A stretch of DNA of 64,000 nt, taken from contig CABHOK010000002.1 in the NCBI GenBank assembly GCA_902168205.1, positions 248,001 to 312,000 of the forward strand, read 5' to 3'. Origin of the DNA: an uncultured Chitinophaga sp. (GTDB lineage Bacteria; Bacteroidota; Bacteroidia; Cytophagales; Cyclobacteriaceae). Of this stretch, positions 60,412-64,000 are shown in pieces (the first letter of the stretch is position 1; the number at the start of each line of letters is the position of its first letter). A program made the translations under genes and the position numbers. A model generated the notes under the pieces. It searched no databases. It saw nothing but the letters and a program-made list of their open reading frames with translations, and was not told the DNA's origin.

Positions 60412-60462
60412 AGGAAAATGAGCAAATGGGGAGGCGAACTTTGGAATTTTACTGGCGGCAGA

Positions 60463-61827
60463 TTACGACATCCTTATCCGCCACTCCGCAGGATATAAAT
60501 TATTAATCCGGTTAGGCAGTACGTTGCCCCAGCCTATAGGTATATTTTGATAGAGCATGAGTGTGAAGCCCATTTGATCAGGCGTTATGCTCAACGTTTC
60601 TTTACGCAGGTAGCGCAGGGCATCGTCCAAAGTCAATTCGAGGACAGGGAAATGTTCGCGGTTTAACTTTACCGAAAGCGCCAGGGCATGTTCGGGTATA
60701 AGTTTATCATGCTTAACGGTAGCAGCAAATGTACCGGCCGATACAAGTCGCAGGTTTTTGGCGAGAATATCAATCGCCTGGCTTAACGTTGATGGGAAAA
60801 ACTGAACAAGATCTTCGCGTTGTATAAAGGCTATATTTCCGGCATCAACAACCCAGCGCTGCAACTGCTCCAGTATCTTCTTCGAAGGACTCTGAAAATT
60901 ACTTCGCGCATTCTTTACACGAAGCGTTTCTTCACTTTCTTTCTTGCGAATCACACTGATAAAAAATCCTTCGCCCTTTACTTTGTGCGGATAAAAATGA
61001 TAACCGATTATTCCATCCTGATCAACTTCAACTGCACCCCACGCATTATCAACCGTCAGCTTCAAAAACTCAACATCGCGTTCCTGCTTTAACCATTGGA
61101 GATTCTCTTCGTTCTCTTCCGGATTATAGGTACACGTAGAGTATATAAGAATTCCATTTTCCTTTAGCGAACTCCATACATCACTTACAATTCTTCGTTG
61201 TCGCTTGCTGCAAAGTATAACATTGTCTTCCGACCACTCGTGCATGGCATCGGCATCTTTACGAAAGAGCCCTTCGCCTGAGCACGGTGCATCAATTACC
61301 ATAACATCGAAGAACCCGGGCAGTCGTTTAAAGTCTTCGGGATCATTATTCGTAACCACCACATTGTTGCTTCCCCACTTCTGTATATTCTCCGAAAGGA
61401 TGGAGGCCCGCGAACGAATTACTTCATTGGACACCAGCAGACTTTCAGCATGAATAAGACTCGCCAGGTGTGTTGACTTTCCGCCGGGTGCAGCGCACAG
61501 ATCGAGTACATATAGCGGCTGACTGACATCAACACATTGTTTGATAGCCTGTTCCAAAAACATGGAGCTGGCTTCCTGCACATAATAAGCACCACCGTGA
61601 AAGGCCGGATCCAGTGTAAACACAGGTCGCTCCGGTAAATATCTTCCATGCGTAGTCCAGGGTACAAAGGTTGTACCCTCAACATGAAAATGCTTTTCAG
61701 GATTAAGACGAATGCTTACGGGAGGTTGCTCCTGTAAACTTTTAATGAAATCAGGAAAGGCATCTTTCAACTGATCTTGCATTTTTTGTACGAACGGTGC
61801 GGGCAGATTTTCCACTTGAATCGGCAT
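60463..61827 (-). CDS. rRNA cytosine-C5 methyltransferase, RsmF/NOL1-NOP2 type
   Basis: Methylates cytosine C5 in rRNA (or tRNA) with SAM. 454 residues. An N-terminal domain with PPVSIRLNPEKH leads to the Rossmann domain: VLDLCAAPGGKSTHLASLI (SAM site), DAPCSGEGLFRKD (motif IV Cys) and IYSTCTYNPEENE (catalytic motif VI Cys). The C-terminal roughly 150 residues resemble the RsmF tail (PUA-like; DALRYLRKETLSI, GFTLMLYQNIPIGWGNVLPNRINNLYPAEWRIR). E. coli RsmF modifies 16S rRNA C1407; the site here is not proven. It is the upstream neighbour of valS in the same direction, with a 268-bp repeat-filled gap. Confidence 0.93.
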   Translation of the reverse strand: MPIQVENLPAPFVQKMQDQLKDAFPDFIKSLQEQPPVSIRLNPEKHFHVEGTTFVPWTTHGRYLPERPVFTLDPAFHGGAYYVQEASSMFLEQAIKQCVDVSQPLYVLDLCAAPGGKSTHLASLIHAESLLVSNEVIRSRASILSENIQKWGSNNVVVTNNDPEDFKRLPGFFDVMVIDAPCSGEGLFRKDADAMHEWSEDNVILCSKRQRRIVSDVWSSLKENGILIYSTCTYNPEENEENLQWLKQERDVEFLKLTVDNAWGAVEVDQDGIIGYHFYPHKVKGEGFFISVIRKKESEETLRVKNARSNFQSPSKKILEQLQRWVVDAGNIAFIQREDLVQFFPSTLSQAIDILAKNLRLVSAGTFAATVKHDKLIPEHALALSVKLNREHFPVLELTLDDALRYLRKETLSITPDQMGFTLMLYQNIPIGWGNVLPNRINNLYPAEWRIRMS

Positions 61828-61917
61828 GGTGCGAAAGTAATCACAAAGTGTTTCTTTCTGAAGTAACTTTTCTTCAGGAAGCTTTTACTTTGCCGGCAAG
61901 CTTGTTAGGTTTACCCT

Positions 61918-63189
61918 ATGATAAAGGCGAATGATCCTACATTGAAAAGCTGGGTGAACGTTCCGAAAAGTTCTGACTTTCCGATTCAGAATCTCCCGTT
62001 CGGAATTTTCAAAGCCCATAACCATTCGCCTGCAGCAGGCGTTGCCATTGGCGATCACGTTCTTGACCTGGTATATCTGCAACAACATGGCTACCTGAAC
62101 GAACTTGATTTACCTGGCAGTATCTTTGACCAGAAATATCTCAACGACTTCTTTGCTTTAGGAAAGCAGAAGATACGTGCCGTGCGCGAACGTATATCAG
62201 AATTACTTCGCGATGATAATGATACTTTGAAAGGCCACAAGACCGATCGAGAAGCAGCATTGAAATCGTTGCGGGATGTGCAGATGCAGTTGCCCGTGCG
62301 CATCGGAAATTATACCGACTTTTATAGCAGCGAAGAACATGCAACCAACGTAGGGTCTATGTTTCGCGATCCTAAAAATGCATTGCTGCCCAACTGGAAA
62401 CATTTACCGGTGGCGTATCACGGTCGGGCTTCATCGATTGTTGTTTCGGGTACAGCTATACATCGTCCGAAAGGACAGATAAAATTACCCGACAGCGAAC
62501 AACCGGTATATTGTCCTTCGCGCAAACTCGACTTCGAACTGGAAGTTGCCTTTATTACCTGCCGTGAAACACAACTCGGTCAATCTATACATACACACCA
62601 GGCTGAAGACTATATAGCAGGCTTTGTGCTTTTCAACGATTGGTCTGCACGCGATATACAGCAATGGGAATATGTACCCCTCGGTCCGTTTCTCGGAAAG
62701 AACTTTGGCTCCACTATATCTCCGTGGATAGTAACGCTCGATGCCCTAGAACCTTTTCGTGTACAAGGTCCGGAACAATACCCGCACGTGCTTCCATATC
62801 TTTCGTATGAAGGCGACAAAAACTTTGATATCGTATTGGAAGTGTTGATGAAGTCAGAACATGCTGATGAGACAACGGTGTGCCGCTCCAACTTCAAGTA
62901 TATGTATTGGAACGTCAACCAGCAGCTGGCGCATCATACGGTGAACGGTTGTAATATACAGGTTGGTGATCTATATGCATCCGGAACGATCAGCGGTCCT
63001 TCGCCCGGTTCGTATGGTTCGTTACTGGAGCTTACGTGGAATGGCCAGCGAACACTTCACATGGCCGATGGAACCGAACGCACCTTTATACAGGATGGTG
63101 ACACCGTTATCATGCGGGGCCATGCTGAAAAGAATGGCGTGCGTATTGGCTTCGGAGATTGCTCCGGGAAAATTATAGCAGCGTACTGA
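61918..63189 (+). CDS. fahA: Fumarylacetoacetase
   Basis: Last step of tyrosine/phenylalanine degradation through homogentisate: cleaves fumarylacetoacetate to fumarate and acetoacetate. 423 residues. The N-terminal SH3-like domain (PIQNLPFGIFKAHNHSPAAGVAIGDHVLDL) precedes the FAH fold: YTDFYSSEEHATNVGSMFR, VAYHGRASSIVVSGTAIHRPKGQ (catalytic His/Arg), LDFELEVAFI (metal Glu residues) and LFNDWSARDIQQWEYVPLGPFLGKNFGSTISPW. Divergent from the methyltransferase gene with a 90-bp gap. Homogentisate dioxygenase is not in the window. Confidence 0.97.
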   Translation: MIKANDPTLKSWVNVPKSSDFPIQNLPFGIFKAHNHSPAAGVAIGDHVLDLVYLQQHGYLNELDLPGSIFDQKYLNDFFALGKQKIRAVRERISELLRDDNDTLKGHKTDREAALKSLRDVQMQLPVRIGNYTDFYSSEEHATNVGSMFRDPKNALLPNWKHLPVAYHGRASSIVVSGTAIHRPKGQIKLPDSEQPVYCPSRKLDFELEVAFITCRETQLGQSIHTHQAEDYIAGFVLFNDWSARDIQQWEYVPLGPFLGKNFGSTISPWIVTLDALEPFRVQGPEQYPHVLPYLSYEGDKNFDIVLEVLMKSEHADETTVCRSNFKYMYWNVNQQLAHHTVNGCNIQVGDLYASGTISGPSPGSYGSLLELTWNGQRTLHMADGTERTFIQDGDTVIMRGHAEKNGVRIGFGDCSGKIIAAY

Positions 63190-63217
63190 TACATTTTATC
63201 CTGAACCGAAATATAGC

Positions 63218-63694
63218 ATGAAGTCGCGCATCAACTTTTATTTGTTTATAGCAGCAATGGTGGTGTTAGACAGCGTGTTACTGCGCAGTCCAAATCTATT
63301 GGGCAAGATCGGGCTCATCATCTATAAATATCATTACCTTCGAACTTTTCCAAAAGCATTGCTAACGGTATCATTAGTGGTTTCAGGAGCAGTGATATTG
63401 GCAGAAGGTGTACGGTTTATGGTGAAGCAGGAGATACTGAAACGAATTACAGGCAAAGTGATTTTAGTATTCTTTATGCTTGCTGTTGCCGGTATATTGG
63501 CCAAGACTGCGATTGATTTTACTGCGTGGAGTTACAGCCATACCGGGTTACGTTTCAGAATTGGTGCGCATTTATTACCGGTAATTCTGATGCTCGTGTT
63601 TGCCTATGCATTCATCACTTTGCCAAAAACAACTTTACTTTTTCCGCCTTCACCTTCCAATGAGGAGGAGGCCAACAAAACGATTATTTCCTGA
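63218..63694 (+). CDS. Four-helix membrane protein of unknown function
   Basis: 158 residues. Four hydrophobic helices at about 7-25, 45-67, 77-100 and 115-135, with short basic loops and a polar tail (PPSPSNEEEANKTIIS). I recognise no family. It begins 29 bp after fahA and its TGA stop overlaps the next ATG by one base (TGATG), so it is probably cotranscribed with fahA and the flavin reductase and translationally coupled to the latter. A membrane partner of the aromatic degradation pathway is one possibility, not supported by any motif. Confidence 0.78.
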   Translation: MKSRINFYLFIAAMVVLDSVLLRSPNLLGKIGLIIYKYHYLRTFPKALLTVSLVVSGAVILAEGVRFMVKQEILKRITGKVILVFFMLAVAGILAKTAIDFTAWSYSHTGLRFRIGAHLLPVILMLVFAYAFITLPKTTLLFPPSPSNEEEANKTIIS

Positions 63695-64000
63695 TGCTGA
63701 CGGTTAACCCCAAAGAAATACCCTCTTCACAACTCCATGGCTACCTGCTGGGATCGGTAACTCCGCGACCGATCGCTTTTGCCAGTACAATTGATAAAGA
63801 CGGAAATGTAAACCTGAGTCCTTTCAGTTTCTTCAATTGCTTTGGATATAACCCTCCTTTGTTGATTTTTTCTCCGGCCCGCAGAGGTCGCGACAACACA
63901 ACCAAACATACCTACGAGAATGTGCTGGAAGTACAGGAAGTTGTGATCAACATGGTAAGCTATAGCATGGTGCAGCAGATGTCGCTGGCCAGTACCGAGT
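63694..64000 (+). CDS. Flavin reductase-like FMN-binding protein, 3' part cut by the window end
   Basis: The frame starts at the ATG at 63694, overlapping the previous stop by one base, and runs open to the window end (102 complete codons). The visible part has the flavin reductase-like opening: LHGYLLGSVTPRPIAFASTIDKDGNVNLSPFSFFNCFGYNPPLLIFSPARRGRDNTTKHTYENVLE. The PRPIAFAST and NLSPFSFF motifs form the FMN pocket. Family members reduce flavin with NAD(P)H or act as FMN-binding oxidoreductases. Its place after fumarylacetoacetase fits an aromatic amino acid degradation cluster, in which such genes are frequent. Confidence 0.88.
   Translation, partial: MLTVNPKEIPSSQLHGYLLGSVTPRPIAFASTIDKDGNVNLSPFSFFNCFGYNPPLLIFSPARRGRDNTTKHTYENVLEVQEVVINMVSYSMVQQMSLASTE

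Noticed and set aside
60195-60462. T-box or valine leader peptide before valS
   Set aside because: No run of Val codons in the minus-strand leader and no T-box sequence; the region is explained by word repeats.

Overview
The window is a typical chromosomal stretch of a Bacteroidota bacterium, most likely of the order Cytophagales (inferred from gene content; no rRNA is present). The evidence is as follows. There is a PorX orthologue and two exported proteins with type IX secretion (T9SS) sorting domains. LpxC and FabZ are fused, glutamine synthetase is the large type III form, and a DUF4296-MutS2 pair and Bat-type genes are present. The promoters carry the Bacteroidota -7 element TAnnTTTG and there are almost no Shine-Dalgarno sites. 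The DNA is also rich in TATA words. I see no tRNA, rRNA, CRISPR array, insertion sequence or prophage.

Layout. 1-6 kb (minus strand): ddl, a membrane-anchored PASTA protein and a T9SS cargo protein cut by the window edge, with a secreted M43 metalloprotease upstream. 6-11 kb: an FtsX-type ABC permease and an unusual subtilase, converging on a strong terminator. 11-18.5 kb: a PH-domain protein, the Fe-S pair Mrp and NifU-like, DnaG (with all four zinc ligands replaced), RibBA and SurE. 18.7-22.3 kb: lipid-linked sugar genes (GT2, GT39) and a PAP2 phosphatase. 22.6-28 kb: type III glutamine synthetase, a lone receiver, a desaturase and a DUF4407 protein. 28-32 kb: a sulfur operon (sulfite reductase, CobA, Met8-like dehydrogenase). 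32-41 kb: an amine oxidase, pyrE, two NUDIX proteins, coaD, DUF3822, DUF1573, DUF423, YggS, GH3 and LysE. 41-47 kb: a short Bat operon, then DUF4296-mutS2. 47-53 kb: an ABC ATPase and the lipid A set lpxA, lpxC/fabZ, lpxD plus an HD hydrolase. 53-64 kb: porX-tsaE-ald, a secreted unknown protein, valS, an RsmF-like methyltransferase, fumarylacetoacetase, a membrane protein and a flavin reductase cut by the window end.

Most interesting signal. Upstream of the sulfite reductase/siroheme operon is a 33-codon reading frame with three consecutive cysteine codons. It follows a near-consensus promoter and precedes a 10-bp intrinsic terminator. An 8-nt segment just after the Cys codons is the exact complement of the terminator's 5' arm. 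This is the classical architecture of a translation-dependent attenuator, here apparently sensing charged tRNA-Cys.

A second signal covers the whole window. At least three families of short-word, often inverted, non-coding repeats occupy gene borders: A, built on AGCTGCGAGCT-like words; B, on CGTTAATCGTTATCC-like words; and C, on GTGTTTAGGTGT/CACGTAAACAC words. Several copies start exactly at, or contain, the stop codon of the neighbouring gene. The repeats and the attenuator are the parts that ordinary annotation would miss.
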